A DNA stretch of 64,000 nucleotides from contig CM046345.1 in the NCBI GenBank assembly GCA_025403435.1, positions 3,355,052-3,419,051 of the forward strand, in the 5' to 3' direction. This DNA comes from Artocarpus heterophyllus (Eukaryota > Streptophyta > Magnoliopsida > Rosales > Moraceae). Under the pieces are notes generated by a model that was not told the DNA's origin, did no database searches, and worked only from the letters and a program-made list of their open reading frames with translations. Both the position numbers and the translations under genes were made by a program. Positions 22,401 through 34,664 of the stretch are shown piece by piece (position 1 is the stretch's first letter; the number at the start of each line of letters is the position of its first letter).

Positions 22401-23305
22401 CTGGTCTACAGCATCAAAGAATAGGTATTCCATGACTGCATATATCACACCTCGGCTTACTCCAATTGGAACTCCGAAAGTTATTTCTACAAGTGGGTCC
22501 CCAAGAGGATATTCTGCTTTTGGATCACCACAGCGAACCTCTGGTGCCACTTCTCCCACAAAACTGCCATATGACGGGCGATCTTCACTGTCCTCATGGT
22601 GTCCATCAAGCCAACAGTCATCAGCGGCAAACTCTCCTCCTCGTGGTCGCTCATTGCCAGGTTTCAAATAGTTATTACTAATCCTCTGTAATAGACTTTC
22701 ACCAATTTCAGTGGCTCTTTTTTAGGTCTACTGGTACTTGATCTTTTGTTGCAATTGCTTATAAGCTTACCCATCTTTTACTGCTAAATAAAATTTTCCC
22801 CTGGGAGTTACTGATTTGCTAGCTATCTTTGATAACGTTCTTATCTAGATATTTTTCTGTCATAGTAATTGCTGTTTACATAAATAACTGTGTAGGGCGC
22901 ACTCCTCGAATTGATGGCAAGGAGTTCTTTCGCCAAGCTCGGTCGGTTCTATTATTCTGAGAGTTATATCAACTGATTTCTTGCAATAGTAATATGCTCT
23001 TCACTGGCTGATAAACTGTCACTTATTCAGGAGTCGTCTATCGTATGAACAGTTTAGCGCATTTTTGGCTAATATCAAGGAGCTAAATGCTCAGAAGCAA
23101 ACTCGAGAGGTATGCTGTTGAGTTTTTGAAATGCTTTTGCTACGGTAGCCCAATTGAGTATCTTGCTGGCTGGTTACTTAATTAGTGAGTGGGGTGTGCT
23201 TATATTATTCAGGAAACTCTAAGGAAAGCAGAAGAGATATTTGGGACTGATAACAAAGACCTTTATCTATTGTTTCAAGGATTGCTTAACCGCAACGTAC
23301 GCTAG
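19445..23305 (+). CDS. Coiled-coil protein of the At4g15545 family, nine exons
   Basis: Exons: 19445-19744, 20989-21057, 21697-21750, 21850-21913, 22079-22153, 22412-22660, 22896-22941, 23031-23109, 23213-23305. All junctions are GT-AG and phases agree, giving 342 residues. Residues 1-20 are Ser/Gly-rich; about 45-140 form a charged heptad-like coiled coil (SKLEAEVGRMRQKLYEKD, LEEKLSRL); the middle is Ser/Pro/Thr-rich; the C-terminus (FFRQARSRLSYEQFSAFLANIKELNAQKQTREETLRKAEEIFG, split here over three exons) is the conserved signature of the plant family that includes At4g15545 and At1g16520. As I recall, members were described as NAI2-interacting proteins of endoplasmic-reticulum bodies; molecular function is otherwise poorly known. 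The stop TAG at 23303-23305 follows RNVR. An alternative last exon is possible (see findings). Confidence 0.93.
20031..20890. repeat. Tandem duplication in intron 1 (about 440-bp unit)
   Basis: 20031-20445 and 20481-20890 align along their length: both start TTGTTTTGGAAGG, share GGGATAAAAATGCTTGCTTTAG and end with a GTTTTGTT(C)TGTTCTG run. They differ at many scattered sites, so this is an old direct duplication. It lies wholly within intron 1 of the coiled-coil gene. Confidence 0.9.
21309..21617. repeat. Tandem duplication in intron 2 (about 166-bp unit)
   Basis: 21309-21450 and 21475-21617 are near-identical (CAGATGTGATTAGTATT, CAGAAGCGACTGATGGTCA, TATCTCTCATCCTTCCCC). Only a few substitutions separate them, so this duplication is younger than that in intron 1. 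Two in-frame copies create the 127-codon frame at 21299-21682, which is not a gene. Confidence 0.93.
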
Positions 23306-23879
23306 AACTTAATGTATGTCTTGGCTGGAATGTACTGTAATGAGTGGTATGTCTAATTCATCAGTTTTTTTCTCACCTAGTAAACTTTTTTTTGGTCTTG
23401 ATATGGCTTCACTAACCATCTTTTGTACACCTTTCAGTTTGGAGTTAACAGGGGCTCCTATGATGTGCACATGGTGGACCGTGAATCGGGTTTCAAGTTG
23501 ATCGTCAATTGTTCAATTCGGCAGGTTGTGGATCCACTCAATCCCAGCCACTTTGCTTGTTCTTTGTTTATCCTGTCTGGAAACTCTGCTAATATTGGAT
23601 TAATTCAGCATCTTACCTTTTAAAAGCTGGAGTAGAATTTTTGTAGGTTGCTTTATGTGTCATTAAATGCAGGTGTGCTTGTACATAGTTGCTTTATTTT
23701 TTGCATTACCTGGCCGGTTACTCAACAAGAATGGAGTGGAATTTCCATTGCAAGATTTTCATTTCTCAAACTTGCATGTATAAAGGGAACTATTTTGACT
23801 GCATTAGATATTTCTGTCCTCTCTCAATTCATCAGACTGTTTAATCCACAGGTTATTTCATGACCTTTGCATAATTAAT

Positions 23880-24073
23880 GGCCCATTTGGTTCTAGCATC
23901 CGGATTGCGAAAGTTAAGATTGGACTTTAAATTCAGATTGGTGTTTGGATTGGTTTTAAAGAGTGAATTGGGGGGAGAATTAAAATAGATTTTTGAGCCT
24001 TATTCGAGCTGTATGTATCCAAACGCCAACTCAGAATAGAGTTTCTCAATTCGGACCCTTGAACCAAACGGGC
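23880..24073. mobile_element. MITE with terminal inverted repeats (about 194 bp)
   Basis: The left end GGCCCATTTGGTTCTAGCATC and the right end CGGACCCTTGAACCAAACGGGC are inverted versions of each other with a few mismatches. Internal GATTGG and GAATTG words repeat. No coding. It lies about 0.57 kb after the coiled-coil gene stop and could be inside its 3' region. hAT-like ends are inference; I did not find a clean 8-bp duplication. Confidence 0.7.
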
Positions 24074-25268
24074 AATTCACTCATGTCATGCTTGTTTGAA
24101 AATATTTGATGTTCATTGTGAAACAATTTTAGTTCTGAACACACTAAATAGACACACTAATCTCTTTAAAACACTTGTTAATCTGCCATTAGATTTTGCA
24201 CCACATATCTAGCAAGCAATGAAGGTCAAGAAGTTTGTTCAGTTGGTGGTAGTGGAAATGCGCATACGCAGATATGGGATTTGATAGCAATCTCTTCTGA
24301 AGGGTGCTTTAAGGATCTCTTCATAAATGTACAATCAAAGTGATTCAAAAGACTTGCAATTTTTGTCAGTCCTTGATTCTATATCAGAAATATGTTCCTG
24401 TTTGTTTGGATGTACAAAAATTTAATAACACGAACGTGTTAATGCATGCCTTAATTTGAGACACAGGGAATAAAGAGCTCATATATGATGCTAGATTTTG
24501 ACGTGTGGAGGTCATACCATGTGCCCTTTGCATAAAATATGGTAGCTAGCCAATGGCTACCAATCTTTGTGAAGGATTACAAACTTTTCTCAGGTAAAGG
24601 AATATAAAAAGATCATTACCATTTTTCTCCTTCCCCACAAAAAAAAAAAAAGTTATTAGATTGATTTCCCTAGCTTTTGATGTGACTCCCCTTTTGGTTC
24701 TTTCTTCCATTCTCTGGTTTATATGTTAATTTGTTTGCCTTGGCTTGTAAGTTATAAGATATGTTTGACAAGATTAGGTTTAAGTGAAGGGGGAAAGTTG
24801 AAAAAAGCACCCCGACCGGATTTACGCAAAGGGAGGGAGGAAATGCCCTGGACATGGAAAGGAGTGGCAAATCTATGCAAGGAGGATCTTAGCATGCTAA
24901 TAAAAACAAAATAAAGGGCACTATTTGGGAACAGAATAATTCTAGACTGGCAAATGATGGAGAACAGGAAGATTGCTGCTAATGATCTTATGCTCCAAAA
25001 TCTGCTTTAAGATTCACTTTGAGACAACATTGGCAATGGCATTAACATTAACTTGTTTGACCATTATGAAGACCTTGATATTAAATTAAGTATTGAGGTG
25101 ATTGGAAATGGTGATGAACTATATATTGTTTTATTTTCTCATTTTTGCAGCCCACCTTAAAATCAAGCACTTTGTTTGATTTCAGTCTATAACATGTATC
25201 TTTTTGTAGGGAATAGTCCATAATAGTTAAGATGTGTCTCAAAATTTATTTATTTATTTTTGTGTAGA
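24074..25268. other. Intergenic DNA downstream of the coiled-coil gene
   Basis: Mixed-composition DNA with no frame longer than about 66 codons and no splice-consistent exon set that I could link to a family. Parts may be 3' untranslated or transcribed remnant. An A-run lies near 24640. Confidence 0.5.
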
Positions 25269-26129
25269 TTAATTACAAAAATTCCCTCTGAACTATATGT
25301 CTTATAATACTTTGACCTTCTAAATTTTAAAACGTAATATCCGTTCTCCTTAAAGTATAAGACGTTAACAAAAATGGTATTTCTATTAGAATTTTAATGG
25401 AAAATTAAAAACTCTTTAAATTAGGGTATTTTGGTAATCTATTTATAAAAATAATAATAAAATTAAAACTATAATGAAAACAGTCTTTAATGAATATTAA
25501 AAACAAAAAAAAAAAATCAACTGAGATCATGATACCATTTTGATCTCTCTCTTTTTTTTCAACATACCGAGATTTTCCATAAAATTTTATTAATTTTCTT
25601 CATACCCAAAATATTTTTAAAATTTTAAAAGTTATAAATTCTAACAAAAACTTTAAAAGTATGAAAGAAATTTTGTTAAACCATCTGAGTTTTTTTTTCT
25701 TTGAAACATTTGTGATACATTTTTTGTTATATTAAATATATATGTAATATTGTCCCACTAACATCTATAACTTTTAAAATTTCAAAATACTTTTTAGGCT
25801 TAAAAAAATAACAAAATTTTAAAGAAAATTTTGATATATTGAAATAAAGAGGGATTTTAATGGTATTATAGTTTCAATTGATTTTTTTTTTGTTTTTAAT
25901 CATCAATAAACTCTAATTTTATTATAGCTTTTTTTGTGATTATTTTTATAAATACATTACCAAAAACCCTTAATTTTAAACTTATTTGTCAATTTTCTGT
26001 TACAATTTAACAAAAGGACTATTTTTATTAACGGTTCATACTTAAGGGGGATGGATGTTATGTTTTAAAATTTAGAGGGTAAAGTGTTACAAAGGCTCTA
26101 GTTCAAGAGGAATTTTTGAAATTAATCCT
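25269..26129. mobile_element. Foldback element, near full-length palindrome (about 860 bp)
   Basis: The left arm starts GATTAATTACAAAAATTCC and the right arm ends GGAATTTTTGAAATTAATCC; reverse complementing the right half reproduces the left half word for word with scattered mismatches (CTAAATTTTAAAACGTAA against CTAAATTTTAAAACATAA; GGTAATSTATTTATAAAAATAAT; AAAACAAAAAAAAAATCAA). Similarity continues almost to the centre near 25700, so each arm is about 400 bp. No coding. A transcript would fold into one long hairpin. Confidence 0.88.
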
Positions 26130-26287
26130 TTTTGTTTTCCTCGAAAGAAATATTATCCCTTTGAAAAAAAAGAAGCAAAAACCAAAAACTAAAAACAAAA
26201 ACAAAAAAAGAAAGAAAGAAAGAAATAAAGAAGAAGAAGAAAGGTTTAGCAATTATTCCATCAATTGTACTAATTAAGCTTCTTATA

Positions 26288-26400
26288 GGGTGTTTGGGAG
26301 CATTGATTACTGTAGCAAGTGAGAGCTTTACATTGTAGCATATTTTTCTTGACACTGTAACATATTAGAGTTTTACACAAACACTACATTAGTAATTGAT
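26288..26400. mobile_element. MITE-like fragment of the TGTAGCATA family
   Basis: Starts GGGTGTTTGGGAGCATTGATTACTG and contains GAGCTTTACATTGTAGCATAT and a diverged inverted counterpart ending ACAAACACTACATTAGTAATTGATG. Same family as 17655-17985. Confidence 0.6.
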
Positions 26401-29400
26401 GAAAATGAATCTCTCCAATGGGGGACTATCAACATCATTTCAAAAATCATTTCTTGTCTCTATTAAAGCATGAAGAAGCACTTGCTTAGCTTCGCGGGTG
26501 CATATATTTGGATGTGATTTAGTTGCTCAAACGAATACCAAAACAAAAAATAAAAAATAAAAAATTGAAGGCATCTCTTAGCTTAAAACTTGAACACCAT
26601 TATTTCTTGTCGCAATCCTATCGAATGCCAAACAATTACGAAACCTCTCTCTTCATTTTTTTTCCCTTTTTCCTTAGTTCGCATAAACTTCCCAACTTCA
26701 GAATAACACATAAAAAAGAAAAAGAAAACAAAGTTATAAATTCACAAACAAGTGGGAGTGGGACAGAAATATTGTCTATCAATCCTATCCAATGTCACAC
26801 GGCAAAGTCTCTCTCTCTCTCATTTTTCCTTTGTTTTCCCCCTTGGACCGTGGTTCAAATAAAATTCTAAGGTGTTTTGAAAGGTTTAAATTATTCACAA
26901 TGTAAAATTTTTACGTATTATAATTTTAAAATTAAAATTAATAATTTAAACTATTCTATCGGACATCATGTTCAACCTAAGAATAACAACATCCAAAAAA
27001 AAAAAAAAAGCCCAAAATTATATATTCACATGCAAGTGGGATAGAAATATTGGTCATGAGGCATTGGCTGTGGTATGCGGCTAAGTTGGTTGATGGGATG
27101 GAAAGGTTACACAGAGGCACCTGATACTGATCAGTACTACCCGCCTGCAAATCTTCAATTCTAATCTTTTCCCTTTCTCTTTTTGTGGCAAATAACCTAG
27201 GAAAAATAAAAAGGATAAAATTTCACCCACAAGCGTCTCACGCACAAAAATACTCCATTATTATTATTTTTTTATTTTTTTCAATTCTATTTTTATCTGA
27301 TTAATGCATGTATTATGTATGTAAGGTTTTATATAGAAGTAAAAATATAACTTGACTATGGTTAAAAGTACAAAGTATTTACTAAAATCACCTTAAAGTT
27401 ATCAGTTTTAATTTAATGAGTATGAAGCTTTCATATGCTACGATATGAAGCAAAACTATGCTACAATGCAAAAATCATATATGCTACAATATATTTTTAG
27501 TTTAAACTTTGTTTTAACTAATTTTTTAAACATCCTAGTAACATCGATGTTAGAGAAGCGAAATATATATCAAGAAATTTATGTTAAAAAGGTAACAAAA
27601 AACATGTTTTCCCTTTTCAAGATCCATGTTACATGTGTTTAAAATCATACTTTAATAATAGTCATGTTATTCCTCTCTAATATCGTTTTTATATTTAATG
27701 ATTATCATGTTAAGTTATTTTTACTTTTACATGGATATATATATTTTCATAATATTGTTACATTTTATGTAGGTTGCACTAGTTGATATATCCTAGCTAA
27801 GGTAGGTCAGATATCTATACGAAAGCCCCCAGGAATCTTTTATGATAAATAAAGATTTATGCATTATCTCTTTTTAAGAAATCTTTTTTGAACCCGATAC
27901 CCCGTTCAAACTTTGAAAGAATCCAAAGAAAGAACAAAAGTACAATGTTTTTCTGCCGCTTCAGTGCATATTGTGATAAATTTTATCCCTCCCCAACCAC
28001 AAGTGTTGCAAAAGATAAGATGGAAGAGGAAATTAAACTTGAATTTAATCCCATATATAATACGTAGGATTATAATTGTGATTTTTATTGTTCTTTTGGT
28101 TTCACAAAACTGAAATTGGTAATTTAGTCAATCACATGTGTTTATATTGGGGAAAAGATGATTATTGAAAAACAAACATAGTAATTAGCAGAATTCAAAC
28201 TCTAAACCTTGCCGACCTAATTATGCATCAATATTTTTAATGCAACTTATTCCATATAATCTCGTGCCAAGTAATAATTTTGAGTGAAGAACTAGCTACA
28301 AAAGCAAAGTTATTGAATATAAAAAAAATTGCAACTTTATTGTTTTTTTTTTAAATTAATGAGTAAAGGAAAAAAGAAAAAATAATTAAAAAGCATGGGT
28401 TAACACCTATTAAGCAACTCGACTGAGTCGCTCACCCTAATTCAAAAATACAAATACAAATACATTCAACTAATTAATGGGGTATTTTCAATTAAAAAAA
28501 TGGGGTTTTGTTTGTCATTTTGGAATTCCCTCATGGAATGTACAGTGGTACTGTCATCAGAAAATGTGTAGAAACAGGAATATAAACTTGGGGGAACATA
28601 TATATGATATACTTGCTTTGTTGAAGCAAAAACATACAAGCCCATGTGTTAGATTCTTGGCTATAGGTAGGTTGATCTTTTACGCTAGTACTTATGGTTG
28701 TCCAACTTTAAACGGTATAAGAATAGATATATATTCACATGATTATAGGCCCTTTATTTCTCCTTTCCCCACCTTTTCCATCTAAGTTGCTATATTTAGA
28801 TTCACACCTTAATTTATCAAACCTCCATACTACCTATTCATGGTTAATCCCTAGGTCAAAATATATGAATAGGGTGGATGGGGTTAATTTGAAATTGAAA
28901 GAAGTGATGGAGTCAAAGATTTTTCCATAGGATGGGGAATTGCGTAAGTTGAAGCAACATTTTGAACTAAGCCTACATATAACGATCTTTTACATTTGCT
29001 TATCCATTAGTATCTTTGATTTTTTTCATTTTTTTTGAGGATTTTTTTTTTCTAAATGAACTAAATTTGTAATAGAGTTTGATTCCATTGCTAACGTTCA
29101 GAATCCAAAAATTATGAATTTAAATAATAGCATAGTTGATATTTTGTTTGAGATTTTTTTTTTCAAAAAATAAGTGCTTCAAAATTAAAAATTAGAAGAG
29201 TATATTCGATTAGTTTTAAAAATTTTTTGTAAATATTGTAATTAAAAAAATATAGGGGAAACAAAGGGAAAGCATAGTTCAAGGGCTTTTGGGTTAGATT
29301 GTTCATGATCAAAAACTAAAAGCCTTAATTCTGTTCTATTACAAATTTGTTCGATTATAATTAATTTGTAAGGATGAGAATTCGATCTCGTATTATATAT

Positions 29401-29612
29401 AAGAAAAATGCCGATACATTTATATAGATGCCTCTTTATCGGTTATCTCTTAGGCATCTTAGTAATATTTTAATATTAAAGATCATGTTTCCTAGCTTTG
29501 GCACAAATCTTCCTCTATGTTATGCGCTATGTTTGTCATGTTGGAAATGGATTAATATGTAGTATTCATAATTTGTTGAACCAAGTTATATATTTTGGTC
29601 TGGATTCAATTC

Positions 29613-29643
<31 letters not shown>

Positions 29644-30060
29644 CACACGCTAGAAATCTGTTAAAGAACCGTGACTTTGTTTTTACTGAAAGATGAAAAC
29701 GTTTAAAGTACTTTAATACAGCTTCCAAAGTCTGCTTGAAAACCATGAATGTTAATATCATCAGCGTACTTTAATTCCTTAATCCAATTTTCTTTTTATG
29801 ATATCTTAGTATCTTAAAAAGATTTAAACCCATGCTTTTGTGTCGATATATATTGGTACACCACCGGCTTATAAATAATATTAAATTGTTAACAAAGTTA
29901 TGCATATAAATCCCTAATTCTTAGTCTAGAATTGTATTTTTTGAAAAATCAACTGAAAAATAAGTGAAGTGTATAATCACTTGAATATCCCTTAATCGTT
30001 GTCTACATTAAATATTAGGAGTGAAACACAGGAACGGAAGTTAACAAAATCTAAAAATTA
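26401..30060. other. Intergenic AT-rich DNA
   Basis: No host gene seen. The 115-codon frame at 26523-26870 and the 102-codon frame at 28477-28785 have no recognisable motif and biased, low-complexity content. A TGCTACAATG-rich stretch at 27420-27500 is a further relic of the TGTAGCATA MITE family. A (TA)n run sits near 29617-29636. Confidence 0.6.
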
Positions 30061-30064
30061 TCAA

Positions 30065-30510
30065 TATAAAATTAGACTTAATTACATAATAATATATACC
30101 TCCTAGTTTTAACTATTTTTCAATTTATGTCTCTATTCTTAGAAATTACAAAGGCATCCTTTTAATTGTAAAACCTTATTTCAACTTCATTCCTATGAAT
30201 AAAAAAATTGAGTAAAACAACATATATAACTCCTTTTAAGTAATTATAAAAAATATTTTATATAGATCTTAAATTTTATGACTTTTAAATTTTCAAAAAT
30301 ATATTATTTAAAAATTTTTCTCATGAACAAACGTATATTTTATAAACAAATTAGATTTAATGAAGGGTATTTTTATCTTATTTTTATATTTTTCATTCAA
30401 AAAAGTTTGTCAAGAATAAAATTAAAACAAGTTTTTTAAGTTTCTAAAAACAGATAAACAAATTAAAAAATAATAAAAATTAAAAGGTATAATCATGTAA
30501 TTAACCTTAT
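30065..30510. mobile_element. Possible foldback element
   Basis: The left segment TTAATTACATAATAATATATACC and the reverse complement of the right segment near 30470-30510 (GGTTAATTACATGATTATACC) match, with AT-rich arms around a spacer. Shorter and more diverged than the element at 25269. Confidence 0.5.
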
Positions 30511-30689
30511 AAAATCATCGTTAAACTATGCACAAGCACAACTTTTTAATAATTTTTTATCATAAGCCCACCTCTTCCATCTCGCCAAATTGTTATCATC
30601 ACCTGCAATTTGAAAAGTGAAAAACCAAAAAAAGAACGAATATTAATGCATGGGAATACTTAAACTGGCTTGTTCAAAGTGTATGTACC

Positions 30690-30895
30690 GATATATAATA
30701 TATTTATCTCATTGTTTGACAAAAGTGATTCCTACTACTTTTTCAGTTATAGATAGTGTAAAGCTTATACATGTTATAGTAACAATAAAAAAATCGTTAC
30801 AGTGTAAAGCTTTCACATGTTACAACAAAAGTGGTTCTAACCAACGATTTCTATCACCCATCTAACATCATTCTGAACACCTTATATATGTAAAT
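30690..30895. mobile_element. MITE-like fragment of the TGTAGCATA family
   Basis: Contains AGTGTAAAGCTTATACATGTTATAG and ACAGTGTAAAGCTTTCACATGTTACA words in a head-to-tail arrangement, matching the family seen at 17655, 26288 and 60700. It lies about 450 bp upstream of the CCT gene. Confidence 0.55.
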
Positions 30896-31232
30896 ACACA
30901 TAATTATATACGTATAGAAACTAACAAACTGTATACGCGTTTACAGCTCCAAAGAACAGTTCTAAATTACTAATAAGCCCGACGCACAATTTGGTTAACA
31001 AAACTTTGTACTTTGTAGCAAGAAAGCAGTTTATAATTGGTTATAACTTTTTAAGTTACAATGTGAAGTGTGATCTAACTAGACTAACTTGCTAGCTTAG
31101 CTATAATGCCTAAAATATATTATGCCAATCCACTTCTTTTCACCCCACGGTTTGCTGACCGAAACAGTACGGGCAGGACAACTTGGGCTGCCAACATATT
31201 ACACAATTTGCATATTCACACCACATGTTGTG

Positions 31233-31243
31233 CTATATATATT
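31233..31243 (+). promoter_or_regulatory. TATA box of the CCT-domain gene
   Basis: CTATATATATT lies about 100 bp before the ATG at 31345, with an A/C-rich leader between, as expected for a plant TATA promoter. Confidence 0.6.
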
Positions 31244-31344
31244 CAACCCTAACAGAAGAGCCTCTGCAATAATATCAATTCACAACCCCACAACCCACTT
31301 TCCAATATTTCCACAACTTTCTATTTCTCTCTCAATTCCCCTCA

Positions 31345-32949
31345 ATGGCTTCCATTTCTGATCATCATTTCTACACATTATTCCCTTCTGACCTCTCCGG
31401 GCTACCGGTCCCCACTGCGGCTGCCGGTGGCGGCGCCGGCAACGGAACATTGTGGGGTGCCCAAGAGGACTTTGTGGTGCCGTTTTGTGGTGAAAATGTT
31501 GGCTCGGTTGATGCTAATTATAATTTGTCCTCGTCGTCGCCGGCCGAGTCGTTCATGTCGTCATCATCGTTGCCGGAGCAGCTCGGGATGTCGGACGGTG
31601 TTGTGCCCGCATTTTCGGACTATAGAAGTAGCATGAATATGGGGTTGCATGGAATTGGTGGGACTCAGAATTTTGGTGGAGGATCATATGGTAGTGTTGC
31701 ACTTAATTATCCTCAATATGTTAATGTAAATGGATTTGAGTTTGGGAAGGAATGTTGTGCAACGTCGTTTGCGCCGGAGTTAATCAAGCCTCATGTTGGC
31801 CTTGTGTCTGGTCAGAAAAATTGGGTATGTCATACATTGTCATAATTTTTTTTTTTTTTTTTTTTATCATGATCATGTAGTATATTCTTTCTAATAATAT
31901 TAAATATTTTCTATGTAAAGGCAAGCATATATAATAAAATTACTAATTACTAGATATTAACATTTTATACTACAAAATTACAAGTAGTTATTTTAATGAT
32001 TCTAACTTTTATTATTTGTAAAATATTTTAATTTTTTTGCTTTATTGCAGCATAATTAGTAAAAATTTTCTCAGGGAAATTAATTTTTCATCAATTGAAT
32101 TAATTAATTTCTCTTCTTCATGTGATAGGGAATGCAAAGTCATCAAATGCATGGAATCGAAGAGTCCAATATGATGAAGGTCGGTCGATACTCGGAGGAG
32201 GAAAGGAAGGAAAGGATTGTCAGATATTTGAAGAAGAGAAACCAAAGAAACTTTAACAAAACCATCAAGGTGTGTATATATATATATATGTGTGTATGTA
32301 TATATGCACATATAAATATTAATCACTTAGATTCTTTTTATATAATTAATTAGCGCTTAAACCATGCATTGCGTGCACTTTGCATACTTAATGATCTTAT
32401 TATAATAATAATGATGATTATATCTATATATATATATATATGATTTTGTTGGGTATGTATTGTACAGTATGCTTGTCGCAAAACCCTAGCTGATAGGAGA
32501 GTTCGAGTTCGTGGGAGATTTGCAAGGAACAATGAACTCAACATGATGTGCGATGATCATCAAATAGAATCTCAAAAAATAAATAATAATCCTACTTGCA
32601 AAGACTTAGAATTCTGCTGTGACGATGCTGTCCAGGTACTTATATTCATACACACGCGCGCACGCACGCGTACACATACATAGACATATATATATATATA
32701 TATCATATTTATATACTCTTCTAGACACAACTTAAAGCAGCAAGAAAATATTTTGTGTGTATATATATATATGTGTGTGTGTGTGCGTGTGCGCTTTTAG
32801 TTGTTCTATAATATGATATATATATAAAATATATATATATCATCATTCATGTATTGTGTTGTATGCTTGTGCAGATCAAATATGATGACGAGGAGGATTG
32901 GCTGCGAGATTTTGCATTATGTTGCTGGGTGAATGGAGAAGCTAATTGA
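31345..32949 (+). CDS. CCT-domain (CONSTANS/CO-like/TOC1 motif) regulator, CMF type
   Basis: Exons 31345-31824, 32129-32269, 32468-32635 and 32875-32949, all GT-AG and all in phase 0, give 287 residues. Residues 1-160 are low-complexity Gly/Ser/Asn-rich without a zinc-finger B-box. A CCT domain spans about 186-228 (RKERIVRYLKKRNQRNFNKT, then YACRKTLADRRVRVRGRFARN) and is split by intron 2 right after ..NKTIK. The domain carries the basic nuclear-targeting face and, in this family, mediates contacts with NF-Y or DNA. The C-terminus is acidic (KYDDEEDWLRDF), possibly an activation tail. Absence of B-box or receiver domains places it in the CCT-motif-only (CMF) group; targets and role in this plant are unknown. 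Introns 2 and 3 contain (TA)n and (TG)n runs. Confidence 0.93.
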
Positions 32950-33059
32950 TATATTAATATATATGGTTAATGTATTAATGGACTAATGTGGAATTTATCA
33001 TGATCAGGTTTATGCATTAATTTAGAAGAAGTTAATTTGTGCTTAATCATGCATCTCTC

Positions 33060-33225
33060 TCTCTCTCTCTTTTAAGCAAATGACGAGAAAGGAGAACTCG
33101 TATTTAAACAAGTTATAACATCTTAACTAAACAAATTGGTATCCTCAATTAATATACACAAATAACGTTTACAAATATTATTTACACAGCCATATATATA
33201 AATGTTGACTTCTTTTTTTTTAATT
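33060..33225. other. Downstream region of the CCT gene
   Basis: A (CT)n run near 33055-33072 and AT-rich DNA follow the stop codon; probably 3' untranslated and flanking sequence. No poly(A) signal can be assigned with confidence. Confidence 0.4.
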
Positions 33226-33227
33226 AT

Positions 33228-33722
33228 AGGGTTGTTTATCTTTTTATACCTTGTATTTTAGGTTTATTTAAACACTAAAATTTTGGTTTAAGATTTCATC
33301 AAATTTATATCTTCAGATTATATTTAATATAAAAATTTATACTTTTTTTTCCTATCGATGTTCAAAATTGATCTAAAAATTACTCAAAATACCTTCAAAT
33401 TGAAAAATAAAGGAATATTATAAATTTAAAAAAACTTTGCACTAAGGTTTTTGACACAAAGATTGTATAGAATACCTTCAAAAATAAATGTTTTGTGTGT
33501 TTTTGTTTTTGTTTTCTTTTTATTTTTTAAAAGTTTTAATTTTTTTTTCTATTTTACTTAATGATAAGTTAGTCATTTTAAAAGTCTAAATCAGCTATTG
33601 ACTAAAATAAGTTATAAATTTATGTATTAAATTTAATTTAAAAATATACATTTGATGAGATTAAAAAATAAAAATATAAGCTTTGAATTAACTTGAAATA
33701 GAAGGTATAAAAACATAAATAT
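33228..33722. mobile_element. Foldback MITE, copy 1
   Basis: The left arm starts GGTTGTTTATCTTTTTATACC and the right arm ends GGTATAAAAACATAAATATC. Reverse complementing the right arm gives the left arm with mismatches, including TTTCATCAAATTTATA and CAGATTATATTTAAT-type words. The same arms occur at 34665-35120. Confidence 0.75.
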
Positions 33723-33864
33723 CTTTAATTATATGCTGGCGGGTGGCGGCGTGCTTACATGTGAGTATCAATTGAAGATTTTCAAGGCAAAAAAAAATGT
33801 TAAAAAATATTATGACTTTGATCGAGGACAAGGTTAATGTATTATCGCTCTGAGGAGGACAAAG

Positions 33865-33904
<40 letters not shown>

Positions 33905-34213
33905 TACGCATGTTTAGGGAGCATTTGAAACTCCTTGTCTAATCTTAATCTTAGCCTTTTATAGGAATATTGTTTCCAGAAGTCGAATACTTGATGTTTA
34001 TTGGATGCGGCTTCATTATGTTCCACGTGAACTCATATTTTGACCAAAATATATACTAAAGGGAATCAAATGATCACTTTCGGTAACTCATCAAATACCA
34101 AGTCCTTTTCCAAAAGTCCAATTGAATTAACATGAATATGATCTCTAGATTACATATTATTCTTTTCCAAATACACTGAATTGGGCTGTTAATTTTCATA
34201 AAAGTTAACAAGG

Positions 34214-34216
<3 letters not shown>

Positions 34217-34256
<40 letters not shown>

Positions 34257-34258
34257 CA
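34217..34258. repeat. (CA)n(TA)n microsatellite
   Basis: Compound run of CA followed by TA dinucleotides between the two foldback MITEs. Confidence 0.9.
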
Positions 34259-34664
34259 TATTATGGGGAAAATTGACTATCAATTTCCCCACCCGAAGAA
34301 AAGGTAAAAGTACAATTACAAGTGCGTACTTTCTCTTAAAAATTATGGGGAAGCACACAAACAAAAAAAGAACCGAGGTAAATTCTAAAGGATGTGATTA
34401 ATGACATCCAGTATTTTGAGATATTCCAATATTCATGTTTATATAATTTAAATCATTTGCTTTTTTTTTTTTTTTTCATTTTAACGATGGAGAAGCTCAA
34501 ATGGGATGGATATATAGCTACACATATATATAAGATGTATCATACAAGATTGTTATTTTTTCTTTAATGAAAAGAGGCAAAAAAAAGGAAATGAAAGTGC
34601 AATAATTATGGATATATCATAGAACTAGAGCTTATTGCGCATTTGATCATTAAATAATTAAGGG

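Noticed and set aside
23316..23863. Frames downstream of the coiled-coil gene as a separate gene
   Set aside because: No independent start, motif or exon set; better treated as 3' region or an alternative last exon.
26122..26355. 77-codon hydrophobic minus frame
   Set aside because: Translation of A-rich simple sequence (GAAA and AAAC repeats) at the edge of the foldback element; not a membrane protein gene.
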